From positions 46,435 to 110,434 of the forward strand of contig JABAQZ010000006.1 of assembly GCA_019187405.1 (NCBI GenBank): a stretch of DNA of 64,000 nucleotides, written 5' to 3'. Positions 24,601-33,327 of this stretch are shown in pieces. The stretch comes from Ignavibacteria bacterium. Its GTDB lineage: Bacteria > Bacteroidota > Ignavibacteria > Tepidaquicellales > Tepidaquicellaceae. The position numbers and the translations under genes were made by a program. Position 1 is the stretch's first letter. Every line of letters starts with the position of its first letter. The notes beneath the pieces were generated by a model. The model was not told the origin of the DNA, ran no database searches, and saw only the letters and a program-made list of their open reading frames with translations.

Positions 24601-27600
24601 TTTCAGCGGAACGGTAAGACTTACTTCTGTCCGTTTTCCTCTTTCAGCACGTATTTCAAATGTTCCTCCAAGTAACCTGATTCTTTCTTGTATTCCCATT
24701 AATCCAATTCCTTTTTTCCCCGGAATTACTTTTTCGTTATCTAATCCTATTCCATTATCTGAAAACATAATAGAAATTTCAGCGGCAGATTTTTTAATCT
24801 GTAAGAAAGACTCACTTGCATTCGAATGCTTTATAATATTGTTTAAACACTCTTGAATAATTCTGTAAATATTGATTTCAATCTCCGGTGAAAACACATT
24901 ATCTATATTATCTATTTCACTTACAAAAACAATGCTTGTTGATTTGTTTGCCCTTTCAATCAAAGATGAAATTGTCCTGGTTAGTCCGAGCTTGTCGAGT
25001 TCGTAAGGTCTGAGATTGTATGAAATTTCTCTTACGTCATCGATAGTCGAAGATGTAAGGTCAGATATTTCCTTCATTTGCTGTTTAAATTTTTCAAGGT
25101 CGTTTGTTTTCTTCAGACTAATAAGAGCTTTGTTCTTTATAATCAACAGGTCCTGTCCGAGACTATCATGAAGTTCCGCTGCAACTCTCTTTCTCTCATT
25201 CTCCTGCGATTCGATTAGCTGTTTTGTAAAATCTTCCTGCAGTTTTTTTTCTCTCTTAATTTTGTCAATTCTTTTTTTGACACTAAATCCAAGTATAGAG
25301 AGAAAAAATACAGCTGCACAGGACTTGAACCACAACGACAACCACCATGGCGGAGTGATTTTAAGCAATATTGATGTTCCTTCTTCATTCCATACTCCGT
25401 CGTTATTCGAACCTTTGACTCTGAATACATATTCACCCGGAGAAATATCCGTGTAACTTGCTGTGTGAATATTGCCAACGTAATTCCAGTCTTTATCGAC
25501 TCCTTCGAGCTTATATGCATATTCATTTCTTTCCGGATTTGTATAATCGAGAGCGGCGAAGTCAAATGAAAAGAAATTTTCTTTATAAGAGATTGTAATT
25601 TGTTCAATGTAATTTACTGCGTTCTCAAGCTTTGCTTCTTTGTTAAAAATTTTAAAATCTGAAATAACTATTTTTGGTACATTTTCATTTCGTGAAAGAC
25701 TATCCGGATAAAAACTAATGTAACCGTTTTCGCCACCATAGAATACCTTACCATCATCTGATACAAAATTTGAGACAAATGTAATCCCAATTGTTTTGCT
25801 ATCAAAATTACAATCTGTAAACATTTCTGTAGCAGTATCAAACTTTAAGATTTTTTGAGAACTGTTTACAAATAAATTTCCCTTTCTGTCAAATAAGATT
25901 CCAACAAATCCAGTTACTATTGAATTATCATTGTAATAATAATTATCCGGAACCTTCGAAGATGTGTTAAATCTATGCAATCCAACCATCGAAACTATCC
26001 ATAAATACCCTTGCTCATCTTGTTTAATCACCCGTACTATATTATCAACTGTGTATTGACTTTCAGGTTTGACTTTATAAAATTCCCATTTAGCGTTCAG
26101 GGTATCAAGCTTTGCAAATCCTCTTGTTGTAGAGAGCCACATGTTCCCATTATGGTCTTCACAAAACCCAGCTATCGATATCTTATCAAATCTTTCATAT
26201 TCGCTTTCTTCATTAAAATATCTTTTCTTAATAATTCCATTCTTATCAAATACTCTTAGTGTATCTCTATATACTCCAAGCCAAACATTCTCTTTACTGT
26301 CCTGATAAATAGAATACCAGGGCTGTCCCTTTTTGCCAAAATTAAATACATTAACAAACTTTTCAGCTTCCGTCTCAAACTTATCCAAAGTTCCGCTTCT
26401 TGTTATAATCCATATACAATTATTTCTGTCTCTGTACAAATTCAAAATGCTGTTATCACTTAAACTGAATGGCTCATTTGGTCTATGCTCATAATGTTTT
26501 ATCAATTGGTTATTATTATTTAACACATCAATTCCATAATTTGTACCTAACCAAATACTACCGTCCGAATTATTACAAATAACGTTAACTGTAATCGTAT
26601 CTTTTTTTATTATATGATTGTATATTTCATATTTCCATTTATTTTGGTTATAATAACGCAGACCAAACCCCGGCGTGCAAATCCAAAGTACTCCCTCATT
26701 GTCAATACATATGTTCCTGGTATTAATCTTTTCGTCAACTTTAAAATATTCAAAATTTTGGAATTTACCTTGAGTCGGATCAAGAATACTTAATCCTACA
26801 TAACTTCCAAACCAAATCATTCCATTCTTATCCTTTGCGACTGCTGTAATATTATTAGTGCTCGGTTTGCTTTTGTCTAAAGAATCATATTGATAGCGTG
26901 AGAATTTTTCTGAACTTTTGTCAAATTTATTTATTCCTCTATCACCGGTAGTAATCCATAGATACCCGTTGGAATCCTCTACAATCCCTCTTACGTCATT
27001 GCTGCTTATACTATTCGAATCCTTTGGATTAAGTTTATAATGTTTGAACTTATTGTTTTTAATGTCAAACCTATCCAATCCGCTTCCAAAAGTCGCAATC
27101 CATAAATAACCGTCCTCATCTTCATATATTGAATTTATAAAATTACCTCCTATTGTTGCGGAATCTTTTGGATCATTTTTGAATCTTGTAAACTTCTCTG
27201 TAGCTTTATCAAACTTGTTTAAGCCATTATATGTCGCTACCCATATTTCTTTGCTTTTTGTAAAACAAATTGATGATACATTATCGTAACTTATAGAGGA
27301 ACTGTCACCAGGATCAAACCTGAATGTTTTGAATTGCTCGATCCTTTTATCAAATCTTTTTAACCCATTGAAGCAACACAACCAAATGTAGTTGTTTTCA
27401 TCATAAATATTTTTTAAAACATTTGAAGTGGAACCTTCTGTTTTAAACAACTTTAAAGAATTTCCGTCAAATCTGTAAAGCCCTAAATCAGTTCCAAACC
27501 ATAAGAACCCATCTTTATCTTTTATAACTGTTGTGATTCTTTCTGAAATTGATTCATCAAGTGTTTTAATCTTTTCTAAATTAGTTGCACTTATTTGAGA

Positions 27601-27717
27601 AAATACATCCTCAGTAATAAAGAAGGCATAAAACGCTGCTAAAACTATTAAGGATGAAACTATGCGATTTTTTTTGTTAAATTGTTCAAACCCAACTATT
27701 GAATTGATTGTTAACAT
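24589..27717 (-). CDS. Two-component regulator propeller sensor histidine kinase (paralog 1)
   Basis: 1042 residues. N-terminal signal/anchor (VSSLIVLAAFYAFFI), then two seven-bladed-type beta-propellers made of Reg_prop repeats (for example DGFLWFGTDLGLYRFD and EGVLWICTPGFGLRYY), a Y_Y_Y immunoglobulin-like domain (YAYKLEGVDKDWNYVGN), one transmembrane helix (~790), a HisKA_3 domain with phospho-acceptor His at about 847 (AAELHDSLGQDLL) and a HATPase_c domain (IIQECLNNIIKHS, DNGIGLDN, GIGLMGIQERI). The propeller periplasmic sensor is typical of glycan or surface-nutrient sensing. The last three codons and stop lie in a palindromic repeat. The partner is probably the NarL-type regulator immediately upstream. 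Confidence 0.9.
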   Translation of the reverse strand: MLTINSIVGFEQFNKKNRIVSSLIVLAAFYAFFITEDVFSQISATNLEKIKTLDESISERITTVIKDKDGFLWFGTDLGLYRFDGNSLKLFKTEGSTSNVLKNIYDENNYIWLCCFNGLKRFDKRIEQFKTFRFDPGDSSSISYDNVSSICFTKSKEIWVATYNGLNKFDKATEKFTRFKNDPKDSATIGGNFINSIYEDEDGYLWIATFGSGLDRFDIKNNKFKHYKLNPKDSNSISSNDVRGIVEDSNGYLWITTGDRGINKFDKSSEKFSRYQYDSLDKSKPSTNNITAVAKDKNGMIWFGSYVGLSILDPTQGKFQNFEYFKVDEKINTRNICIDNEGVLWICTPGFGLRYYNQNKWKYEIYNHIIKKDTITVNVICNNSDGSIWLGTNYGIDVLNNNNQLIKHYEHRPNEPFSLSDNSILNLYRDRNNCIWIITRSGTLDKFETEAEKFVNVFNFGKKGQPWYSIYQDSKENVWLGVYRDTLRVFDKNGIIKKRYFNEESEYERFDKISIAGFCEDHNGNMWLSTTRGFAKLDTLNAKWEFYKVKPESQYTVDNIVRVIKQDEQGYLWIVSMVGLHRFNTSSKVPDNYYYNDNSIVTGFVGILFDRKGNLFVNSSQKILKFDTATEMFTDCNFDSKTIGITFVSNFVSDDGKVFYGGENGYISFYPDSLSRNENVPKIVISDFKIFNKEAKLENAVNYIEQITISYKENFFSFDFAALDYTNPERNEYAYKLEGVDKDWNYVGNIHTASYTDISPGEYVFRVKGSNNDGVWNEEGTSILLKITPPWWLSLWFKSCAAVFFLSILGFSVKKRIDKIKREKKLQEDFTKQLIESQENERKRVAAELHDSLGQDLLIIKNKALISLKKTNDLEKFKQQMKEISDLTSSTIDDVREISYNLRPYELDKLGLTRTISSLIERANKSTSIVFVSEIDNIDNVFSPEIEINIYRIIQECLNNIIKHSNASESFLQIKKSAAEISIMFSDNGIGLDNEKVIPGKKGIGLMGIQERIRLLGGTFEIRAERGKRTEVSLTVPLKSVH

Positions 27718-27779
27718 ATCTATTTAATTGGACAAACTTTATTGAAAAAAAAGCGCTAATGTATATTTTCAAATTCTAT

Positions 27780-28433
27780 TTAAAGCACTCCCCTATTCTC
27801 CATTGCAAATCTCACAAGACACAAGTTTCCATGAAGGTCAAGCTTTCTGCTTATGTTTGTTCTGTGAGTTTCAACAGTCTTAAAGCTAATGAAGAGTTCT
27901 TCACCAATTTCTTTGGAGGATTTATTTTCCGAAATGAGTTTAAGCACTTTTCTTTCCATACAAGTAAGGTCGTTTATATTTGGTTTTTCATTTTCAAGTT
28001 TCTTTTTTGACTTAATTCTGTTTACGAGGTAATTTGAAATCAGCGGACTGATTGCGTAATCATCATTCGCAACTAATCTTATGCATTCACAAATATCATT
28101 TGCCGCACTCTCCTTCAGCACATATCCTTTAATTCCTAAATCCATAGCTTCGTTAAACAGATTCTCTTCCTTATACATCGTGAGAAAAATAATTTTAACA
28201 GGATTATTCAGCTTGTTTACTTCTTTCAAAACTTCAAACCCTGTCTTCTTTGGCATATCGATATCGAGCACCGCAATATCAGGCTTCTTATCGAGTATCT
28301 GTTCCAGCACATTCTCACCGTCACCTGATTCTCCTATAATTTCGATGTCATCCTCATCCTGTATTATTTGCTTCAGCCCGTTCAGGAATATCGGATGGTC
28401 ATCTGCAATAACTATTTGAATTTTCTTTTCCAT
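27780..28433 (-). CDS. NarL/LuxR-family response regulator
   Basis: 217 residues. Receiver domain with acidic pair D11-D12, phospho-acceptor Asp57 (IAVLDIDMP), Thr in FLTMYKE and Lys in GYVLKES; then a LuxR-type helix-turn-helix (LTCMERKVLKLISENKSSKEIGEELFIS ..., with TVETHRTNISRKL). It is encoded between the two paralogous propeller kinases on the same strand, 62 bp from the one and 88 bp from the other. HisKA_3 kinases pair with this regulator class, so it probably serves one or both. Targets unknown. Confidence 0.93.
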   Translation of the reverse strand: MEKKIQIVIADDHPIFLNGLKQIIQDEDDIEIIGESGDGENVLEQILDKKPDIAVLDIDMPKKTGFEVLKEVNKLNNPVKIIFLTMYKEENLFNEAMDLGIKGYVLKESAANDICECIRLVANDDYAISPLISNYLVNRIKSKKKLENEKPNINDLTCMERKVLKLISENKSSKEIGEELFISFKTVETHRTNISRKLDLHGNLCLVRFAMENRGVL

Positions 28434-28521
28434 AAAATTACAATTAACAATTAATAACTTGCAAAAAATAATCAGAATGATTCAATTAACATATAGATTA
28501 CATCTTGTATTTATCTAAGGG

Positions 28522-31500
28522 TTAACCTGTATTCACAATCATAATGCTGATTTTGGTTCCTCTTCCTGTTTCGGATTTAATTTCAAATTTACCTCCGAGC
28601 AATCTTACTCTTTCAGAAATTCCTTTCAAACCGAATCCTGTTTTCTCCGAATCAGAAAACTTTTTTCTCGTGTCAAAACCAACTCCATTGTCCGAAACAT
28701 TTATTGAAACTTCTCCCGTAAATCTGGTTATTCTTACATCTGCCTCCGCAGTTCCGGAATGCTTTATAACATTGCTAATACATTCCTGAATAATTCTGTA
28801 TATATTTATTTCCGTATTCGAATCGAAAATTTTATCTATGTTGTCTGCACGGCAGTTGAATTTAATATTAGTTGATTTATTTGCTCTTTCGATAAGCGAG
28901 TTAATTGTTTTTGTCAATCCCATTCTGTCAAGTTCATAAGGCCGTAGATTGTAAGAAATATTTCTTATGTCATCGAGTGTAGAAGATGTTAATTCCGATA
29001 TTTCATTCAATTGTTTTTTTAACTTCAATACATTGTCATCTTTTTTCAAGCTGACTAAAGCTATATTTTTAATTATCAGTAAGTCCTGACCGAGACTGTC
29101 ATGAAGTTCCGCTGCAACTCTTTTTCTCTCATTTTCCTGTGATTCGATTAGTTGTTTTGTAAAATCTTCCTGCAATTTTTTTTCTTTTTGAATTTTATTA
29201 ATTCTTTTCTTTACACCATATCCGAAACTAAAAAGAAATATTACGGCTGCACAGGACTTGAACCACCACGACAACCACCATGGCGGAGTGATTTTAAGTA
29301 ATATTAATGTTCCTTCCTCATTCCATACTCCGTCGTTATTCGAACCTTTGACTCTGAATACATATTCACCCGGAAAAATATCCGTGTAACTTGCCGAGTG
29401 AATATTGCCAACGTAATTCCAGTCTTTATCCACTCCTTCGAGCTTATATGCATATTCATTTTTTGCCGGATTTGTATAATCGAGAGCTGCGAAGTCAAAT
29501 GAAAAGAAATTCTCTTTGTAAGAAATTGTAATTTCTTTTTTAATTGTAATCGAAGTATCAAGCTTTACTTCGCTGTTAAATATTCTGAAACCCGTAATTG
29601 CAATTGCAGGAACTTTTTGGTTCGTGCCTAAACTGTCAGGATAAAAACTTACGAAACCATTTCCACCTCCGAAAAACATTTTTCCTTCATCAGATTTAAA
29701 ACATGAAGCAAAAATAATACCAAGTTCAGTACCGTCAATATTGAAATCGGTAAATATTTCTTTTTTGGGATCGAACATAAAAATTCTATCCGCATTTGTT
29801 AGAAACAAATTTCCTTTCTTGTCAAATAAAATTCTAGATAGGAATCCTCCTCGTAAATTATCATTAGAGTTGTAATATTCCAGAGCCTTTGTTGATATAT
29901 TAAATTTTTGCAAACCCATCATTGATATAATCCATAAATTGCCCTTTTCACCTGCACTTATTCCGCGAACCATATTGTCAATCGAATGAGGGTCGTCCGG
30001 TTTAATCTTATAAAATTGCCATTTGTCCGATGTGCTATCTAGTACAGCAAAACCTCTCGAAGTTGCTATCCACATATTTTTTAAGTTGTCTTCATAAAAT
30101 GCGAGAATTGATATTAAATCAAATCTATCATATTCACTTTCTTCATTAAAATATTTCTTAATAAAATTTCCATTTTTATCAAAAACTCTCAATGTGTCCC
30201 TGTAAAGGGATAACCAAATATTTTCCTTACTATCTTCAAAGATGAAATACCATGGCAGACGTCTTTTCCCAAAATTAAAAACACGGGTGAACCTATTATT
30301 CACCGGATTGTATTTGTGTAAAGTTCCATCTTCAGTTATTATCCATAGAAAGTTACTTTTACCTCTGTATATAGAATGAATTTGATTGCTACTCAAACTA
30401 AAAGGATCTTTAGGATTATTTTCGAAATGTTTTATTATTTGATAATTTTTGTTCAATACATCAATTCCTTTGTAATCAGTTCCCAACCAGATGTTTCCTT
30501 CTGAATCTTCACAAATGATTCCGAATGAAACGGTATCCCGTTTTATTATGTGATAGTATATATCATAATTCCACTTCCTTTTGTTATAATAACGGAAACC
30601 GTACCCCGGTGTACAAATCCATACTATACCTTTATCATCGGCATAAATATTATTAGTGTAATTATCATACCTGACTTTGAAATACTCTATGTTTTCAAAT
30701 TTTGAATACATAGGGTCAAAGATACTTATTCCTCCAGTTCCTCCAAACCAAAGATTACCATGTTCATCTTCGGCGATGGTACTTATATTATTTCCTATTG
30801 GACCACTCTTCTTTAAGGAGTCGAATTCATATCTGTAAAACTTTTCATTTATTTTATCAAATTTATTTACACCCTTATCTCCGGTGCCAATCCAAAAATA
30901 CCCGTATTTATCCTCCCGGATTATTCTAATATCATTGCTGCTTATACTGTGATTATCACTTGGATTAAATCTATAATTTTTGAATGTATTATTTTTTACA
31001 TCAATTATATATAATCCTCCACCTAATGACGCAATCCATAAGTAGCCTTCATTATCTTCATAAAGGTAGTTTATATTATCCCATCCTTTGATACCGTTTT
31101 GGTCATATTTATAACGAATAAATTTTTCAGTGACAAAATCGAATTTATTTAATCCCCGAAGAGTCCCAACCCACATTTCATTATTTTTTGTGAAACAAAC
31201 AGATGTTACATTATCATAACTGATAGAGGAACTGTCTTGTGGATCATTCTTAAATATTTTGAATTGCTCAGTTAATTTATTAAATCTTTTAAAGCCATTA
31301 AAGCTACACACCCAAATGTAATTACCGCTGCTATAAATATTGTTGATCCAGTTTGAAGTAAGACCCTCGGTTTTAAATATTTTACAGGAATGTCCATCAA
31401 ATCTACATAACCCTAATGTTGTTCCAAACCACAAAATTCCACTACTGTCTTTAACAAGGCTCTTAATTTTTTTTGAAATTGATTCATCAAGTGTTTTTAT

Positions 31501-31614
31501 CTTTTCAAAATTTGATGCGGTTATTTGTGCGCTTGAACTGCATGTAAATAGATAAATAAAACCTGCAACTAAAGTGAATTTAATAATGAAATATTTTCCA
31601 CTATGATTAAGCAA
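28522..31614 (-). CDS. Two-component regulator propeller sensor histidine kinase (paralog 2)
   Basis: 1030 residues with the same architecture as its neighbour: signal/anchor (FTLVAGFIYLFTC), Reg_prop propellers, Y_Y_Y domain, transmembrane helix, HisKA_3 with His at about 836 (AAELHDSLGQDLL) and HATPase_c (IIQECISNVIKHS, DNGVGFD, GFGLKGISERV). The start is TTG; no ATG exists between the preceding in-frame stop and the signal sequence. The block from the Y_Y_Y domain through the His box is almost identical to paralog 1, while the propellers and the C-terminus differ more. The LFTCSSSAQ segment could be read as a lipobox but is more likely part of a signal peptide. Confidence 0.9.
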   Translation of the reverse strand: MLNHSGKYFIIKFTLVAGFIYLFTCSSSAQITASNFEKIKTLDESISKKIKSLVKDSSGILWFGTTLGLCRFDGHSCKIFKTEGLTSNWINNIYSSGNYIWVCSFNGFKRFNKLTEQFKIFKNDPQDSSSISYDNVTSVCFTKNNEMWVGTLRGLNKFDFVTEKFIRYKYDQNGIKGWDNINYLYEDNEGYLWIASLGGGLYIIDVKNNTFKNYRFNPSDNHSISSNDIRIIREDKYGYFWIGTGDKGVNKFDKINEKFYRYEFDSLKKSGPIGNNISTIAEDEHGNLWFGGTGGISIFDPMYSKFENIEYFKVRYDNYTNNIYADDKGIVWICTPGYGFRYYNKRKWNYDIYYHIIKRDTVSFGIICEDSEGNIWLGTDYKGIDVLNKNYQIIKHFENNPKDPFSLSSNQIHSIYRGKSNFLWIITEDGTLHKYNPVNNRFTRVFNFGKRRLPWYFIFEDSKENIWLSLYRDTLRVFDKNGNFIKKYFNEESEYDRFDLISILAFYEDNLKNMWIATSRGFAVLDSTSDKWQFYKIKPDDPHSIDNMVRGISAGEKGNLWIISMMGLQKFNISTKALEYYNSNDNLRGGFLSRILFDKKGNLFLTNADRIFMFDPKKEIFTDFNIDGTELGIIFASCFKSDEGKMFFGGGNGFVSFYPDSLGTNQKVPAIAITGFRIFNSEVKLDTSITIKKEITISYKENFFSFDFAALDYTNPAKNEYAYKLEGVDKDWNYVGNIHSASYTDIFPGEYVFRVKGSNNDGVWNEEGTLILLKITPPWWLSWWFKSCAAVIFLFSFGYGVKKRINKIQKEKKLQEDFTKQLIESQENERKRVAAELHDSLGQDLLIIKNIALVSLKKDDNVLKLKKQLNEISELTSSTLDDIRNISYNLRPYELDRMGLTKTINSLIERANKSTNIKFNCRADNIDKIFDSNTEINIYRIIQECISNVIKHSGTAEADVRITRFTGEVSINVSDNGVGFDTRKKFSDSEKTGFGLKGISERVRLLGGKFEIKSETGRGTKISIMIVNTG

Positions 31615-32055
31615 TTCAATTAATCTTTTATATTATCAAATTACTCTTTTCTGTAAACATTTATACAAATTAAAATTATAAATCAATTATCCATTTAAAT
31701 TTTTTAGGTAATGGTTTGTCATCTTTGAATGTTTTCAAATCTTCTATCTGAAGGAAGATTAGAATTGTTGTCAGTTAATTGATACGGCGGTGTATTGAGA
31801 AATAGAAGATTTTAAAAAAGTCCACGAATCTTTCGTTTAACTTGCAGCCTCCTTTTGAAATTCATTTAAAAACTAACTCATCTGTTCTTAAAATTCAATA
31901 CTTATGACAGATCATTTTTCATTCGCTAAAAAGTGAATGAAATTATAATTCACACTTATTAATGTTCTAATCCAGTTGCTTAAATGCAACTTCAAATGGA
32001 AATTGTTCTTTCTCTATTCCAACTTATTAATAAGAACGAATACATTAAAAAACAT
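31615..32055. other. Intergenic region with one decayed palindrome
   Basis: About 440 bp upstream of the propeller kinase paralog 2. Contains a degenerate type A hairpin at 31973-31992 and otherwise AT-rich sequence; no gene is supported. Confidence 0.5.
31973..31992. repeat. Degenerate solo copy of type A hairpin
   Basis: CAGTTGCTTAAATGCAACTT keeps the stem of the type A palindrome with the change of one base pair (GC-T...A-GC form) and one mismatch at the end. It lies 7 kb away from the nearest array, so the element can also occur singly. Confidence 0.65.
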
Positions 32056-32090
32056 CTGTCTCCGGAAATCCGAATTTTTTCCGGAGACAG
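32056..32090 (-). terminator. Strong hairpin terminator after lipoprotein gene
   Basis: Thirteen-base perfect stem: CTGTCTCCGGAAA (32056-32068) and TTTCCGGAGACAG (32078-32090), loop of 9. T-rich sequence follows on both sides (ATGTTTTTTAA leftward, TTTTATT rightward). It lies 18 bp past the lipoprotein stop. Confidence 0.85.
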
Positions 32091-32107
32091 TTTTATTCTT
32101 TCTTGAT

Positions 32108-32521
32108 TTATTCTACTCCGATACCGTTAAGCTTGACATCAATTACTATCGCTCTCGATGTAAGGTTTTGAATTAGCAAATCCTTAAGCATTAAACTGCT
32201 GTTTGTTTTCCAATTGCATGGCAGACTTTGATTATTGTCAATGTTACTTGCAGTAATGTACAAATTCCTTGAAGTAATTTCACAATTTGAAATCATGTAA
32301 CCTGCAATCCATGATAATGAAGTTACAGTTGAATCTAAAAAGACGAAGCTTTGAGGTTTCACTAGTATTGTTGACGAATATGAATCCCAGCCTCTCTCGG
32401 TTTCTGCTGCTGGTTTGGGATCTCTTAAAGTTGAAGATGATGTAAGAGAATCGCTGCATCCGGTCATCAAAGTAATTGAAATTGCCAATAAAGGACCGAA
32501 AAAAATACTTAAAGTTTTCAT
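32108..32521 (-). CDS. Small exported lipoprotein of unknown function
   Basis: 137 residues with a type II signal peptide and lipobox (AISITLMTGCSDS; Cys at ~22). The mature part is a small beta-rich domain with two further cysteines (SNCEITS and LPCNWKT) that may form a disulfide. A purine-rich AAAGGA site precedes the ATG. It stands alone between the inverted short-repeat tract upstream and a strong terminator downstream. No family recognised. Confidence 0.7.
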   Translation of the reverse strand: MKTLSIFFGPLLAISITLMTGCSDSLTSSSTLRDPKPAAETERGWDSYSSTILVKPQSFVFLDSTVTSLSWIAGYMISNCEITSRNLYITASNIDNNQSLPCNWKTNSSLMLKDLLIQNLTSRAIVIDVKLNGIGVE

Positions 32522-32759
32522 TTTTGATTTTCCTTTCTCCGTTAGACGGAATTAATTTATTTTAAGCTTTCAATCATTTACATTGATTTCGAGAAAAAGT
32601 ATAGAATGTGTGATTTAGCCAGTGTAAAAATGAATAGAAAATCTTTAAGAATAAATAAGTGGGTTACTGTAGTTTCGTAATGGAATACCCTTATTTTTTT
32701 ATATAAATATCGCATGTTGTTGCTTGCCTCTTTTATCGTAAGTTTTGGGATTTCAGTTA

Positions 32760-33205
32760 TTCAGACAATTCAGTGCAATCCGTGTAATCCGTGTAATCCG
32801 TGATTCAGACATCTTTCAGAATAGTGATTTAGATATGCAAGAAAAAAAATCCGTGAAATCCTTTAATCCGTGTAATCCGTGATTCAGACAATTCAGTGTA
32901 ATCCGTGATTCAGACAATTCAGTGTAATCCGTGATTCAGACATCTTTCAGAATAGTGATTTTTGACGTTACGGATCTGGAGAGACGTAACGAAGGACAAA
33001 GGCGCTTCTGTGCACCCCATCCCCTGATGCAAGAAAAAAAAATCCGTGAAATCCTTTAATCTGTGTAATCCGTGATTCAGACAATTCAGTGCAATCCGTG
33101 TAATCCGTGATTCAGACATCTTTCAGAATAGTGATTTAGATATGCAAGAAAAAAAAATCCGTGAAATCCTTTAATCAGTGCAATCCGTGATTCAGACAAT
33201 TCACT
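32760..33205. repeat. Mosaic short-repeat tract, copy 2 (inverted relative to 5.5 kb)
   Basis: Repeats of AATCCGTGTAATCCGTG, GTGATTCAGACAATTCAGTG and GACATCTTTCAGAATAGTG. At 32940-33031 it carries the same ~65-bp insert as copy 1 with its hairpin GTTACG...CGTAAC. At two other positions (about 32812-32852 and 33112-33152) the same flanks are joined without the insert. The ORFs crossing it are repeat translations. Confidence 0.85.
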
Positions 33206-33327
33206 ACATTGTGAAGATAAATGCAAACAATAAACATAAAGTAAGAGTATGCATACAATTTTAATTACTATTCCATTTTTTATTTTTAATGTTTAATTTA
33301 TTTCATTAAACTAATTCATTCATCAGT

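Noticed and set aside
31900..31918. Third TATGA...TCAT Crp/Fnr-like site
   Set aside because: ATGACAGATCAT has N4 instead of N6 spacing in the same half-sites and no -7 box at the matching distance.
32919..33119. 66-residue minus-strand ORF
   Set aside because: It lies wholly in the mosaic short-repeat tract and its amino-acid repeats reflect the DNA repeats.
33247..33256. GTATGCATAC palindrome as operator of the cyclase gene
   Set aside because: Short self-complementary 10-mer, expected by chance in AT-rich DNA and without a second copy.
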